From: Bimastos eiseni
Lineage: Eukaryota; Annelida; Clitellata; Crassiclitellata; Lumbricidae
Direction of reading: 5' to 3'
DNA length: 64,000 nt
Assembly (NCBI GenBank): GCA_959347315.1
Contig: OY365817.1
Coordinates: 6,073,731-6,137,730, forward strand
Shown here: positions 60,201-61,494 of the stretch, piece after piece
How the letters are laid out: every line of letters starts with the position of its first letter
Numbering within the stretch: position 1 is the stretch's first letter
Notes under the pieces: model-generated
Database searches by the model: none
The model's input: the letters and a program-made list of their open reading frames with translations, nothing else
Told to the model about the DNA's origin: nothing
Made by a program: the position numbers and the translations under genes

Positions 60201-61494
60201 CATTGAGATATGAAGAAACCGGGAACCGCAAAATCTGAAATTCCAAATGCTGTAGATTCAAGACTGCAAAATAGCCTAGCCATCAGTTTCAAACGAAGCA
60301 CTCAACTTCTAAGATGTTAGAAGACATTTGCCAGAATGCATTGGGTGAAGTATGTGTCAATTGTACCAGTGACGACAACAGTCTCAGTTGAACGATGTAA
60401 GCAAGCAGACTAAATTTAGGAAATGTTCTTGTAATGTTACTATGAAAAAACTGTCTAAATGCTGATTTTTAGGACGTTTTAGGTGACATGTAACGGATCA
60501 AGATATGAGAAACATGAAATTGTTGATATTGCATAACTTTTCTTATTCTTTCTTCACTTTATACGTTTGCTAAGAATAGTTCTAGTATTAAGCATGACCA
60601 TAAGAAGATAATCATATGCCCCTGGTTGAACAATGATATATGGCTGGGGAATAAGGATTAGGAATATTTTGTTGCTAGATATATATATATATAATTTTAA
60701 AACTGCAACATCAACCTGCAATACCTAGACTAGCATGACAGAACTGTTCTCTTATGATTATTCTCTTTGGTGATATAAGCTTAGTAGTATACCTTCAGTT
60801 ACAGTCAAGTAAGTTTCAAGACTCATTGGAAAATGATCATTTCATTTTAAGTTTAATCCCTACTAACAAATGTCTTTTCCATCATTGCCTTGCTTCTCTG
60901 TCACTGAAAATGTCCAAGAAATGATCACTTAAGCAGTTTCTTTTATAGTGATATCACAAGAACTTTTGCAAGAGCTGATCGAGAATTGCCATTGCAAGAG
61001 CAGCAAGGCTATTATTGAAAACATATTTGAACAAGAGATATGGCAGTTTTAAAATTATATATTTAATATCTTGATCCGTTTTGATGTAAAACATGACAGT
61101 TACATCAATCTTTGGCATTGTATCAACAGCTTGAGTTATTTAGACATCAATAATTTTAATATCCGTTTAGATTGATTAAATTTCCCACTTAGGATTCCAT
61201 TAGAAAACATCGTCCACTTATTTCTCTGCTTAATTTTATCATCATGGCCTATATGACGCAAAATTTAAAAATATGATGCTTTTGATAAGTCACCCGACAT
61301 CATTATCATAGAACACAGGCAGTACATTTTAGTACATGCTTATCATGACCCCCTCCAGTCACTAGTGCTCACTCATTATTTTTGCGTTAAAATTGTTGTT
61401 GTTGTTTAGAATTGCAGTTTTCTCCATACGTGTTCTGAAAGATGAGCGGATCATTGTAATCGCTGAACAGCGACCTGAATGTTCTGAAGAAGAG
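3099..61494 (+). CDS. DIP2: DIP2 orthologue (disco-interacting protein 2), central part, 19 exons, open at both ends
   Basis: Nineteen exons join into one open frame: two bases of a split Gly codon plus 654 codons, with every splice phase matching. The protein follows animal DIP2 from the linker behind the DMAP1-binding region to the end of the first FAAL-like adenylate-forming domain. Landmarks by local residue are [13 protein letters not shown] near 56-68, [17 protein letters not shown] near 202-218, VKSRDMHWG near 391-399, RGVLSMQGL near 475-483, and the A7/A8-like RTGLLGF and [10 protein letters not shown] near 574-610. Known of the family: DIP2 carries two such domains and acts in diacylglycerol homeostasis; human DIP2A has about 1570 residues, so about 40% is here. 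The usual Asp of the TGD motif is Leu (RTGLLG), a family trait. The start codon and 5' exons lie left of the window, and the second domain lies right of it. Introns range from 500 to 10890 bp and carry nearly all the repeats. I see no frameshift or stop. Confidence 0.95.
3749..3804 (+). CDS. DIP2: DIP2 exon B, followed by a GC donor
   Basis: Residues 50-68, containing the family-conserved [13 protein letters not shown]. The acceptor is catttcag. The exon must end after the AAA Lys codon because exon C opens with a whole Arg codon ([11 protein letters not shown]). The donor is therefore GCAAGT, not GT. The nearest GT, four bases downstream, would give a stop nine codons into the joined frame. 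Confidence 0.93.
4337..4397 (+). CDS. DIP2: DIP2 exon C
   Basis: Residues 69-88 ([20 protein letters not shown]) plus one base of the next codon. Acceptor gtatttcag, donor GTAAGT. The basic-then-acidic segment is a strongly conserved DIP2 signature just ahead of the adenylate-forming domain. Confidence 0.95.
4695..4932 (+). mobile_element. CR1-like LINE 3' end with (ATGA)n tail
   Basis: The short frame [14 protein letters not shown], followed by degraded [12 protein letters not shown], is the end of a CR1/L2-type reverse transcriptase (D-x-L-HWLPI-x-x-R). It is followed by gatgtcttgaggggcacta and a run of AATG units at 4909-4932, typical of these LINE tails. Confidence 0.75.
5133..5206 (+). 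CDS. DIP2: DIP2 exon D
   Basis: Residues 89-113, with the conserved DPNAPKPEG. Acceptor tttctttaag, donor GTAAGT. A second AG six bases downstream (5137-5138) would keep the frame and remove two residues, so a tandem-acceptor variant is possible. The upstream site is preferred for its pyrimidine tract and better match to DIP2. Confidence 0.9.
5593..5783. repeat. TATG/TA-rich microsatellite
   Basis: Nearly pure alternation of TATATG, TATG and TATA units. All apparent reading frames through it are artefacts. It abuts the 28-bp minisatellite. Confidence 0.95.
5782..6440. repeat. 28-bp minisatellite, block 1
   Basis: About 23 units of GAAGAATATATG(T/A)AAA-GCC plus ATGTGAGGT. Because 28 is one more than a multiple of three and the unit lacks stops on the minus strand, all three minus frames are open for more than 700 bases. 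That is not evidence of coding. Variant units (aacatatg, gagcaaatg, atgacaagcc) occur in a fixed order that recurs at 7187-7265. Confidence 0.97.
6440..6620 (+). mobile_element. LINE RT C-terminal end inside the minisatellite, copy 1
   Basis: Reads [20 protein letters not shown] then a stop, the typical last residues of an RTE/BovB-like LINE ORF. A short 3' end (cccctcccctgtgagttatt) follows. It is about 95% identical to 7496-7676. Confidence 0.75.
6621..7486. repeat. 28-bp minisatellite, block 2
   Basis: The same 28-bp unit as block 1, about 31 units, more diverged in its first half (ccgtttgagg, catttgaagtg, atttaaagcc) and homogeneous in its second half. Confidence 0.97.
7487..7744 (+). 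mobile_element. LINE 3' end copy 2 with residual 28-bp units
   Basis: The sequence gctatctgaggttgaagtgg recurs exactly 1056 bp after its first occurrence (6431), followed by the same LINE C-terminal piece (MCDRDKWRR) and 3' end. Two or three decayed 28-bp units follow to 7744. LINE end plus minisatellite was therefore copied as one block. Confidence 0.85.
7949..8072 (+). CDS. DIP2: DIP2 exon E, start of the first adenylate-forming domain
   Basis: Residues 114-154 ([13 protein letters not shown] and [15 protein letters not shown]), which open the first FAAL-like domain. Acceptor gttatag, donor GTTAGC. The following codon is split G|GA. The exon begins about 200 bp after the end of the 28-bp minisatellite in the preceding intron. 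Confidence 0.95.
8995..9420 (+). pseudogene. hAT transposase C-terminal (dimerisation) domain remnant
   Basis: Reads [20 protein letters not shown], then [15 protein letters not shown], a stop at 9196, then [37 protein letters not shown] and LTDKI. This matches the hAT C-terminal domain of GTF2IRD2/ZBED-like transposases (…STYVCEQ-FS-M). The upstream catalytic part is missing. One in-frame stop and truncation make it inactive. Confidence 0.88.
9440..11500 (+). pseudogene. RTE/BovB-like LINE: linker, reverse transcriptase and C-terminal region, broken
   Basis: In order: a linker with [20 protein letters not shown] (9449-9706); [14 protein letters not shown] and [17 protein letters not shown] at 10030-10210; the RT core [20 protein letters not shown] with [13 protein letters not shown] at 10463-10906, where the catalytic motif is YVDD; and [17 protein letters not shown] with [20 protein letters not shown] at 10948-11247. 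The segments lie in different frames with stops between them, so it is inactive. Clade assignment is from memory of similar proteins. It lies within the older hAT element. Confidence 0.88.
11707..12480 (-). mobile_element. hAT MITE family 'TAGAGCTGTACCGAT', copy 1
   Basis: Starts TAGAGCTGTTCCGATATAAC and has the internal GCCGATTATGCCGATACCGA block. It ends near 12480 in CCCGATTAATCGGCC, with the last TIR bases eroded. It is in opposite orientation to the copies at 35599, 41258 and 50793. It carries no ORF. Confidence 0.85.
12700..13065 (+). mobile_element. CR1/L2-like LINE RT C-terminal remnant
   Basis: A decayed translation recalls the end of a CR1/L2 [27 protein letters not shown], then a block like FKSRLKTHLF with stops. 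It begins about 100 bp after the hAT right end and stops about 115 bp before exon F. Confidence 0.55.
13181..13272 (+). CDS. DIP2: DIP2 exon F, followed by a second GC donor
   Basis: Residues 155-185, ending KVGDR. Acceptor tacattgtag. The family runs [11 protein letters not shown], and exon G starts with the whole Val codon. The exon therefore ends at AGG and the donor is GCAAGT. The GT four bases further on would shift the frame into an early stop. Confidence 0.94.
13430..13980. other. Intron stretch without clear content
   Basis: No gene was recognised. A weakly tRNA-like stretch (gggtcgcaagtttgatc) near 13679 could be an old SINE head; I cannot support it further. Confidence 0.3.
13982..14240 (+). 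pseudogene. Retroelement ORF C-terminal remnant
   Basis: [20 protein letters not shown], then [10 protein letters not shown], and after a frameshift LRPRPHDRV. NPDHxLHxFLPP plus LRPRxH is a module that ends many animal non-LTR ORFs. It is short and frame-broken. Confidence 0.65.
14397..14888. mobile_element. PIF/Harbinger-like MITE, copy 1
   Basis: The ends GGACCCATCCATATATTACG and (reverse complement of right) GGGGCCGTCCACATATTACG are inverted copies. The minisatellite unit is split with TTA on both sides (14394-14396, 14889-14891), the 3-bp TWA duplication of PIF/Harbinger elements. There is no ORF. A second copy is at 52113-52591. Confidence 0.85.
14975..15366. mobile_element. TIR element 'ACCGTATATACT-GACTATAAGTCG', copy 1
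   Basis: The left end ACCATATATACTTGACTATA and the reverse complement of the right end ACCGTATAAACTCAACTATA form the TIR. The interior contains another TATAAGTCG-like palindromic set (cgacttatattcgagcc). It is inserted in the 38-bp minisatellite. No transposase, and the superfamily was not identified. Confidence 0.8.
15880..16066 (+). repeat. tRNA-derived SINE, copy 2 (5' part damaged)
   Basis: Shares with 1776-2028 the B-box side (ggtttcgagcc), gcgcaccattgctct, cgaggcgtgtg, cacttctgagc and the end ATGTTGGAAGAAGGGTGGTA, with an A-rich tail. The A box is missing where it joins the minisatellite. Confidence 0.85.
16067..17030. other. Intron stretch before exon G
   Basis: Contains gattatcg/cgataatc-rich flanks at about 16230-16290 and 16830-16890 around a GC-richer centre (16390-16740). 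This suggests a diverged MITE, but I could not match the two ends. No gene seen. Confidence 0.35.
17031..17141 (+). CDS. DIP2: DIP2 exon G
   Basis: Exactly 37 codons, residues 186-222: [28 protein letters not shown], ending TKR. This is one of the most conserved DIP2 blocks and matches the early core of adenylate-forming folds. Acceptor catgttacag, donor GTTAGT. Confidence 0.97.
17430..17990. mobile_element. Decayed copy of the 'GGGTCATTGCATAATTATGT' MITE family
   Basis: Shares blocks with the intact copies at 25877 and 43165 (aatttgtcatgtcattt; gagaagaatgttttgtagaaattt; ccagagcact). The termini are lost. Confidence 0.55.
18276..20336. repeat. 53-bp minisatellite with a 524-bp higher-order repeat
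   Basis: About 39 units of TGTATTTTTCATGAATTATA, TAGCCACTGCTACC(T/A)CC and ACCTTACGGGTACATC. The stretch from about 18311 recurs at 18835 (accttacgggaacatctg), unit by unit and including rare variants, so a ten-unit block was duplicated. It ends abruptly at a LINE fragment. Confidence 0.97.
20337..20836 (+). pseudogene. RTE/BovB-like LINE RT N-terminal half, broken
   Basis: Reads [34 protein letters not shown], then in another frame [40 protein letters not shown]. These are RT fingers motifs, with stops and shifts. It lies directly after the 53-bp array. Confidence 0.8.
20837..21115 (+). repeat. Dispersed 277-bp duplication, copy 1
   Basis: Begins cgaaagacaaaaacagaagc and ends at the gcaatattat block; it recurs at 23212-23489 with only scattered changes. 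It contains a nested inverted repeat (CAGTCTA ... ACAGT ... ACTGT ... TAGACTG). It is not coding. It could be a LINE 3' end, since copy 1 directly follows an RT fragment, or a structured intronic element. Confidence 0.85.
21423..21546 (+). CDS. DIP2: DIP2 exon H
   Basis: Residues 223-263: [20 protein letters not shown] and [11 protein letters not shown]. Acceptor ggcttctttcag, donor GTTTGT; the next Gly codon is split G|GA. Confidence 0.97.
21769..21856. repeat. 23-bp tandem repeat, about 3.5 units
   Basis: Units of ACCTATGAGGC(T/A)GATGTATTAAT in direct tandem; the last unit is altered (tatagatgaggcag). Confidence 0.9.
21857..22248. mobile_element. hAT-like MITE
   Basis: The left end CAGTTGTGTCAAAGCTGAAT and the reverse complement of the right end CAAGGGTGTCAAAACTCTGG resemble the hAT terminus CAGGGGTGTCAAA, with gggccagtgg and cagtgggccag just inside. 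No clear target duplication. Confidence 0.6.
22539..22642 (+). CDS. DIP2: DIP2 exon I
   Basis: Residues 264-298: [19 protein letters not shown] followed by AAAYIE. Acceptor tttgctag, donor GTAAGT. Confidence 0.97.
23212..23489 (+). repeat. Dispersed 277-bp duplication, copy 2
   Basis: Starts tgaaagacaaaaacagaagc and keeps the same nested inverted repeat as copy 1 at 20837. It is flanked on both sides by ctgaaaatagttg(c/t)attgac (about 23120 and 23491), which could be a target or recombination trace. Confidence 0.85.
23580..24225 (-). mobile_element. CR1-like LINE 3' end, antisense
   Basis: On the minus strand a frame at 23827-23582 reads [39 protein letters not shown], as in the ORF2 ends of CR1/L2 LINEs (…FSVAAPxLWNxLP). 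The upstream part (24225-23830) is frame-broken. Related pieces lie at 51835 and 63455. Confidence 0.65.
24555..25477. mobile_element. piggyBac-like nonautonomous element, copy 1
   Basis: Flanked on both sides by TTAA (24551-24554, 25478-25481). The termini CCCCTTTACCGTGAGCC and (reverse complement of right) CCCCTTTACTGGGG are inverted repeats starting with CCC, as in piggyBac. Interior blocks (gctttccatatta, gtggtcattgggtcg) recur at 40200-40330. No transposase. Confidence 0.85.
25877..26707. mobile_element. MITE family 'GGGTCATTGCATAATTATGT', copy 1
   Basis: The left end GGGTCATTGCATAATTATGT (continuing AACGC) and the reverse complement of the right end GGGTCAATGCATAATTACGT form a TIR of about 25 bp. 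Inside are the repeated motifs cccacccaccc and cgtaacgtttt. The length, 831 bp, matches copy 2 at 43165. No coding potential or obvious target duplication. Confidence 0.88.
26950..27052 (+). CDS. DIP2: DIP2 exon J
   Basis: Residues 299-332: [19 protein letters not shown] and ACNYTE. This is the equivalent of the phosphate-binding (A3-like) stretch of the adenylate-forming fold. Acceptor ttgtttcag, donor GTATGT; next codon split G|GT. Confidence 0.96.
27480..27829 (-). repeat. tRNA-like SINE or tRNA relic, minus strand
   Basis: On the minus strand 27829-27757 reads GGGGCCATAGAGTAGTGGTT ... GATCGAGACCCGTATCCCC. The A-box-like TAGAGTAGTGG lies at 27819-27809 and the B box GATCGAGACC at 27774-27765. 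The ends do not form a full acceptor stem with a normal cloverleaf, so I read it as a SINE head with an AT-rich body to about 27480. Confidence 0.5.
27920..27984 (+). CDS. DIP2: DIP2 exon K
   Basis: Residues 333-354: [18 protein letters not shown], a near-invariant DIP2 block. Acceptor gattttag, donor GTCAGT. It is followed by the largest intron of the window (10890 bp). Confidence 0.97.
28490..28790 (+). mobile_element. CR1-like LINE RT C-terminal remnant
   Basis: Reads [28 protein letters not shown], then in another frame [11 protein letters not shown]. This is the same family and region as the antisense copy at 63455-64000 (LCDLIRQPILVTS). It has stops and frameshifts. Confidence 0.75.
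29024..29829 (-). mobile_element. hAT MITE family 'TAGAGCTGTACCGAT', copy 2, complete
   Basis: Termini TTGAGCTGTACTGATATC and (reverse complement of right) TAGAGCTGTACCGATTAATC. A perfect 8-bp target duplication AAGCAAGG flanks it (29016-29023, 29830-29837), placing the family in hAT. The subterminal GATTAATCGGCC is followed by its own reverse complement. No ORF. Confidence 0.93.
29895..30290 (-). mobile_element. CR1-like LINE 3' end, antisense
   Basis: Minus-strand reading around [10 protein letters not shown], then [12 protein letters not shown]. The 3' terminus is on the left, with tatatagcgcctcttcatgag, the counterpart of the LINE end at 4860 and of 42545-42580. Confidence 0.6.
30291..32089. 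other. Intronic stretch with possible remote 3' pieces of the minus-strand pseudogene
   Basis: No complete gene. On the minus strand 31930-31750 a Cys-containing stretch reads [11 protein letters not shown] and [12 protein letters not shown] similar sequence (ggtcttcttccaccacctcc versus ggtcttctgccaccacgtcc) recurs at 30840-30890, hinting at duplicated 3' exons of the neighbouring pseudogene. This is inference only. Confidence 0.35.
32090..34933 (-). pseudogene. Multi-exon pseudogene of an animal DUF7869-like (DDE-like?) protein family
   Basis: Three exons fit by splice sites and phase on the minus strand. Exon 1 (34933-34632) runs from ATG through an acidic [12 protein letters not shown] ... 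[12 protein letters not shown] to donor GTAAGC. Exon 2 (33939-33239) carries [34 protein letters not shown] and [17 protein letters not shown]. Exon 3 (32555 to about 32090) carries [30 protein letters not shown] and [17 protein letters not shown]. The blocks recall many uncharacterised proteins of cnidarians and echinoderms; DUF7869 is my recollection. It is dead: stops at 33896-33894 and 33611-33609, and one-base shifts near 32365, 32315 and 32160. The region after HCDNC...LWY appears deleted. Introns are retained, so it is not a processed copy. Confidence 0.8.
34260..34515. repeat. Diverged tandem repeat in intron 1 of the pseudogene
   Basis: Four imperfect units of about 55-72 bp, each beginning like ttatgcctgaatactta...agacaagctcag, followed by a short (ATTAGCTCA)n-like run at 34463-34515. 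Confidence 0.6.
35019..35094 (-). promoter_or_regulatory. NRF1-type palindrome and paired CACGTG boxes upstream of the minus-strand pseudogene
   Basis: TGCGCATGCGCA (35019-35030) is the NRF1 consensus, 86 bp upstream of the pseudogene ATG. Two CACGTG E-boxes follow in inverted arrangement (ATCACGTGAT at 35074-35083, ATCACGTG at 35087-35094). There is no TATA box. The local GC content is above that of the surroundings. Promoter function is inferred from motifs and position. Confidence 0.5.
35599..36345 (+). mobile_element. hAT MITE family 'TAGAGCTGTACCGAT', copy 3, right end truncated
   Basis: Starts TAGACCTGTACGGATTAATC with the GATTAATCGGCC palindrome. The interior matches the other copies (gtattattttcagtctataa, gacagcaacatca). 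The right TIR is missing after gaataatctgctataatcgg. Confidence 0.88.
36648..38846 (+). mobile_element. Tc1/mariner-superfamily element, transposase split by an insertion
   Basis: The left TIR CACCGTGTCTCAAATAAACT and the reverse complement of the right TIR CACCGTGTCTCAAAATAAAC are flanked by TA (36646-36647, 38847-38848). Transposase pieces at 36870-37015 ([20 protein letters not shown], then [11 protein letters not shown] with the second catalytic Asp) and 38372-38583 ([12 protein letters not shown] ... [20 protein letters not shown]) match IS630/mariner-type proteins. The third acidic residue is Glu in NPVEY. About 1.35 kb of foreign sequence lies between them, and there are stops, so it is inactive. 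Confidence 0.9.
37020..38370. mobile_element. Unidentified insertion inside the mariner transposase
   Basis: Interrupts the transposase between QQDG and NPVEY. It has a base composition unlike its flanks (GC-richer, 37020-37900). On the minus strand 38112-37922 reads [20 protein letters not shown] and [15 protein letters not shown], recalling a piggyBac transposase N-terminus. That is weak. I found no terminal repeats. Confidence 0.45.
38875..38968 (+). CDS. DIP2: DIP2 exon L, next to a mariner end
   Basis: Residues 355-385: [18 protein letters not shown] and VTRFK. The acceptor atatatttgacag has few pyrimidines, and the donor GTTACT is weak. Only 26 nt separate the exon from the TA flank of a Tc1/mariner element. 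The exon is 94 nt, so skipping it would break the frame. Confidence 0.95.
38969..40069. other. Intron after exon L, with a (TTGA)n microsatellite
   Basis: A TTGA/TTGACCGA microsatellite lies at 39808-39868. A minus-strand frame at 39674-39450 ([20 protein letters not shown]) was not recognised. A phase-compatible cryptic terminal exon at 39142-39200 is described in the findings. Confidence 0.45.
40070..40560. mobile_element. piggyBac-like element, copy 2, fragment
   Basis: Parallels copy 1 at 24570-24960 block for block: cccatttaccgtgaaccctg, aactcgtcc, ggctttccatattatt, gtggtctttgggtcacaactgtgg, gaaagtgacgatag. The terminal TTAA and right end are not preserved. Confidence 0.7.
40561..41257. 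other. Intron stretch of unknown origin
   Basis: GC content is higher than the surroundings. The + frame 40988-41293 ([16 protein letters not shown]) was not recognised. No terminal repeats found. Confidence 0.3.
41258..41963 (+). mobile_element. hAT MITE family 'TAGAGCTGTACCGAT', copy 4, right end truncated
   Basis: Intact left TIR TAGAGCTGTACCGATTAATC and palindrome. It ends at atcggcaataatc, where a fragment of the ACCGTATATACT element joins, so the right TIR is lost. Confidence 0.9.
41964..42117. repeat. Fragment of the ACCGTATATACT element plus two 38-bp minisatellite units
   Basis: 41964-42035 matches the interior of the element at 14975 (gcatgcat, atagtaaaat, gagaaatccgcc). 42036-42117 is minisatellite almost identical to 14889-14974, including the unusual gttgtcctccatt unit. 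Confidence 0.88.
42118..42500. mobile_element. TIR element 'ACCGTATATACT-GACTATAAGTCG', copy 2
   Basis: Same left end as copy 1 (ACCATATATACTTGACTATA); right end reverse complement ACCGTATATACTCGACTATA. It is highly similar to 14975-15366 and preceded by the same minisatellite units. Confidence 0.88.
43080..44340 (-). mobile_element. CR1-like LINE 3' end, split by a MITE
   Basis: 43110-43164 (cctctcccagtacaacctaatcagaggctctcagtgtgaaaagcccca) parallels the left end of the LINE at 63455. The homology continues after the MITE at 44008 (aggaaaagaaaagtctta). The minus-strand coding part to 44340 is too decayed to read. Confidence 0.65.
43165..44000. mobile_element. MITE family 'GGGTCATTGCATAATTATGT', copy 2
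   Basis: Same TIRs (left GGGTCATTGCATAATTATGT; right reverse complement GGGTATTGCATAATTACGTA) and same interior as 25877-26707 (gcgggtgtgccccgatt, aggaagcgggtcc, cccacccaccc). It sits cleanly inside a LINE end, which fixes its borders. Confidence 0.92.
44593..44712 (+). CDS. DIP2: DIP2 exon M
   Basis: Residues 386-425: [18 protein letters not shown] and [12 protein letters not shown]. Acceptor ttttttacag, donor GTAAGA; the next Trp codon is split T|GG. Confidence 0.97.
44713..45798. other. Intron between exons M and N
   Basis: No repeat with recognisable ends. It contains a (GAG)7 run at 45015-45035 (part of a cryptic terminal exon, see findings) and a short palindromic pair (ttcggccgaggcgaat) near 45635-45680. 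Confidence 0.4.
45799..45913 (+). CDS. DIP2: DIP2 exon N
   Basis: Residues 426-463: [30 protein letters not shown] and VSIR. Acceptor atttttcag, donor GTATCT; the Arg codon is split AG|A. The CPCA block is typical of DIP2. Confidence 0.97.
46013..47289. mobile_element. TIR element 'TAGGGTGGTCC', 1.28 kb, inserted in a (TATG)n tract
   Basis: Left end TAGGGTGGTCCAAAAAAATG and right end reverse complement TAGGGTGGTCCATGATACAA. The flanks are tgtatgtatgt and atgtatgtatg, so it landed in a TATG microsatellite, probably with a TA duplication. Internal short frames (for example 46407-46715) resemble no protein I know. Superfamily not identified. Confidence 0.82.
47636..48562 (+). mobile_element. 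Tc1/mariner element, copy 2, internally deleted
   Basis: TIRs CACCGTGTCTCAAAAAAAAC and (reverse complement of right) CACCGTGTCTCAAAATAAAC, TA on both sides (47634-47635, 48563-48564). It retains only the transposase C-terminus ([18 protein letters not shown] and a shifted remnant, 48040-48260). At 927 bp it is a deletion derivative of the family at 36648. Confidence 0.92.
48563..49950. other. Intron stretch before exon O
   Basis: Minus-strand frames at 48630-49600 (for example 49144-48884, with [20 protein letters not shown]) may be a decayed LINE ORF, but I recognise no catalytic motif. Otherwise AT-rich. Confidence 0.35.
49951..50090 (+). CDS. DIP2: DIP2 exon O
   Basis: Residues 464-510: [20 protein letters not shown] and [12 protein letters not shown]. 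Acceptor tatggtttag. The donor GTGATT is weak at +4 to +6. Vertebrate paralogues vary in the PGR...GRGVLSM stretch. Confidence 0.96.
50091..50784. other. Intron stretch after exon O
   Basis: Contains a (GACA)n/(GAGA)n tract at 50612-50660. The last 50 bp (tttctggtcctgcttttagt ... ccttccagaag) are shared with 35543-35595, upstream of another copy of the same MITE. Confidence 0.5.
50793..51563 (+). mobile_element. hAT MITE family 'TAGAGCTGTACCGAT', copy 5, complete
   Basis: Termini TAGAGATGTACCAATTAATC and (reverse complement of right) TAGAGCTGTACCGATATCAC. Flanked by CCAGAAGA (50785-50792) and ACAGAAGA (51564-51571), a 7-of-8 match to an 8-bp duplication. Confidence 0.92.
51600..51790 (+). 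pseudogene. LINE reverse transcriptase remnant
   Basis: A short reading [20 protein letters not shown] then [15 protein letters not shown] keeps the GVPxGP and YADD motifs of CR1/L2-type RT at roughly the right distance. The stretch between them is shortened and broken by a stop. Confidence 0.65.
51835..52060 (-). mobile_element. CR1-like LINE 3' fragment, antisense
   Basis: Minus-strand sequence shares cagagagtggctta, aaagcccagtg(t/c)tg and gataaagaa with 23690-23825, the LINE end of the same family. Confidence 0.6.
52113..52591. mobile_element. PIF/Harbinger-like MITE, copy 2
   Basis: Ends GGGGGGTGTCCACATATTAC and (reverse complement of right) GGCCTCATTCACATACTATG, flanked by TAA (52110-52112, 52592-52594). 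The interior is the reverse complement of the copy at 14397 (gactatattcctgctta, caatgtctta). Confidence 0.87.
52745..54090 (-). mobile_element. CR1-like LINE 3' end, antisense, split by a hAT MITE
   Basis: Minus-strand readings [14 protein letters not shown] (53800-53740) and [20 protein letters not shown] (52890-52810) are CR1/L2 RT C-terminal pieces. The left 3' end cagcacctcttcaagattac matches the other LINE ends at 29915 and 42545. Confidence 0.75.
53062..53752. mobile_element. hAT MITE with perfect 8-bp target duplication
   Basis: Termini CAGTGGTTCTTAAAGTGG and (reverse complement of right) CAGTGGTTCTTAAACTTTTG. CTATAATG flanks both sides exactly (53054-53061 and 53753-53760). 691 bp, no ORF. 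A decayed relative may lie at 2840-2930. Confidence 0.95.
54266..54402 (+). CDS. DIP2: DIP2 exon P
   Basis: Residues 511-556: [29 protein letters not shown]. The DEVGEL motif matches the A5/A6-like region of the fold. Acceptor tattatttag, donor GTGAGA. Confidence 0.97.
54403..55512. other. Intron between exons P and Q
   Basis: No repeat or gene recognised; AT-rich unique-looking sequence. Confidence 0.5.
55513..55593 (+). CDS. DIP2: DIP2 exon Q
   Basis: Exactly 27 codons, residues 557-583, ending [13 protein letters not shown]. This is the A7-equivalent, where the catalytic-type TGD of true ligases is TGL in DIP2. Acceptor tttgcag, donor GTTAGT. As a phase-0 exon of 81 nt it could be skipped without a frameshift. 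Confidence 0.97.
55960..56480 (+). pseudogene. RTE/BovB-like LINE RT C-terminal remnant
   Basis: Reads [30 protein letters not shown], then after an insertion of about 85 bp [13 protein letters not shown] and a shifted [12 protein letters not shown] stretch. This is the same protein region as 10900-11240, in several frames with stops. Confidence 0.75.
56846..56973 (+). CDS. DIP2: DIP2 exon R
   Basis: Residues 584-625: [37 protein letters not shown]. This is the A8-like hinge region before the C-terminal subdomain. Acceptor tttctgtctag, donor GTAGGT; the Arg codon is split AG|A. Confidence 0.97.
57078..57984. mobile_element. piggyBac-like nonautonomous element, copy 3
   Basis: Flanked by TTAA (57074-57077, 57985-57988). 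Ends CCCTTTACCTGTTTATT and (reverse complement of right) CCTTTTAGCTGTTTACC. A + frame at 57274-57564 and minus frames overlap it; none is recognisable, though an acidic [18 protein letters not shown] stretch on the minus strand could be a piggyBac N-terminal relic. Confidence 0.8.
58221..59666. repeat. 27-bp minisatellite open in frame on both strands
   Basis: About 53 units of GGATGTGGATC(T/G)GTAGGATA-GATCAGA. As 27 is divisible by three and the unit has no stop in several frames, the minus strand reads a nine-residue DPHPLIYP(T/I) repeat for 498 codons and the plus strand RMWICRIDQ for 358. I see no unique flanking coding sequence or splice sites, so I treat it as non-coding satellite. Confidence 0.95.
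59667..60490. other. Intron stretch after the 27-bp array
   Basis: Possibly an antisense LINE remnant at 59760-60180, but no motif is certain. No other structure. Confidence 0.3.
60492..61080. repeat. Foldback-type element with two nested inverted repeats
   Basis: AACGGATCAAGATAT (60492-60506) pairs with its reverse complement at 61066-61080. Inside it, the perfect 20-bp ATATATAATTTTAAAACTGC (60687-60706) pairs with 61043-61062. It could be a MITE with an insertion in the left arm. No target duplication identified. Confidence 0.65.
61410..61494 (+). CDS. DIP2: DIP2 exon S, last one seen
   Basis: Residues 626-654: [20 protein letters not shown] then RPECSEEE. Acceptor gttgttgtttag, donor GTAACT. 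This is the C-terminal subdomain of the first adenylate-forming module. The next DIP2 exon would begin to the right of the window. Confidence 0.96.
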
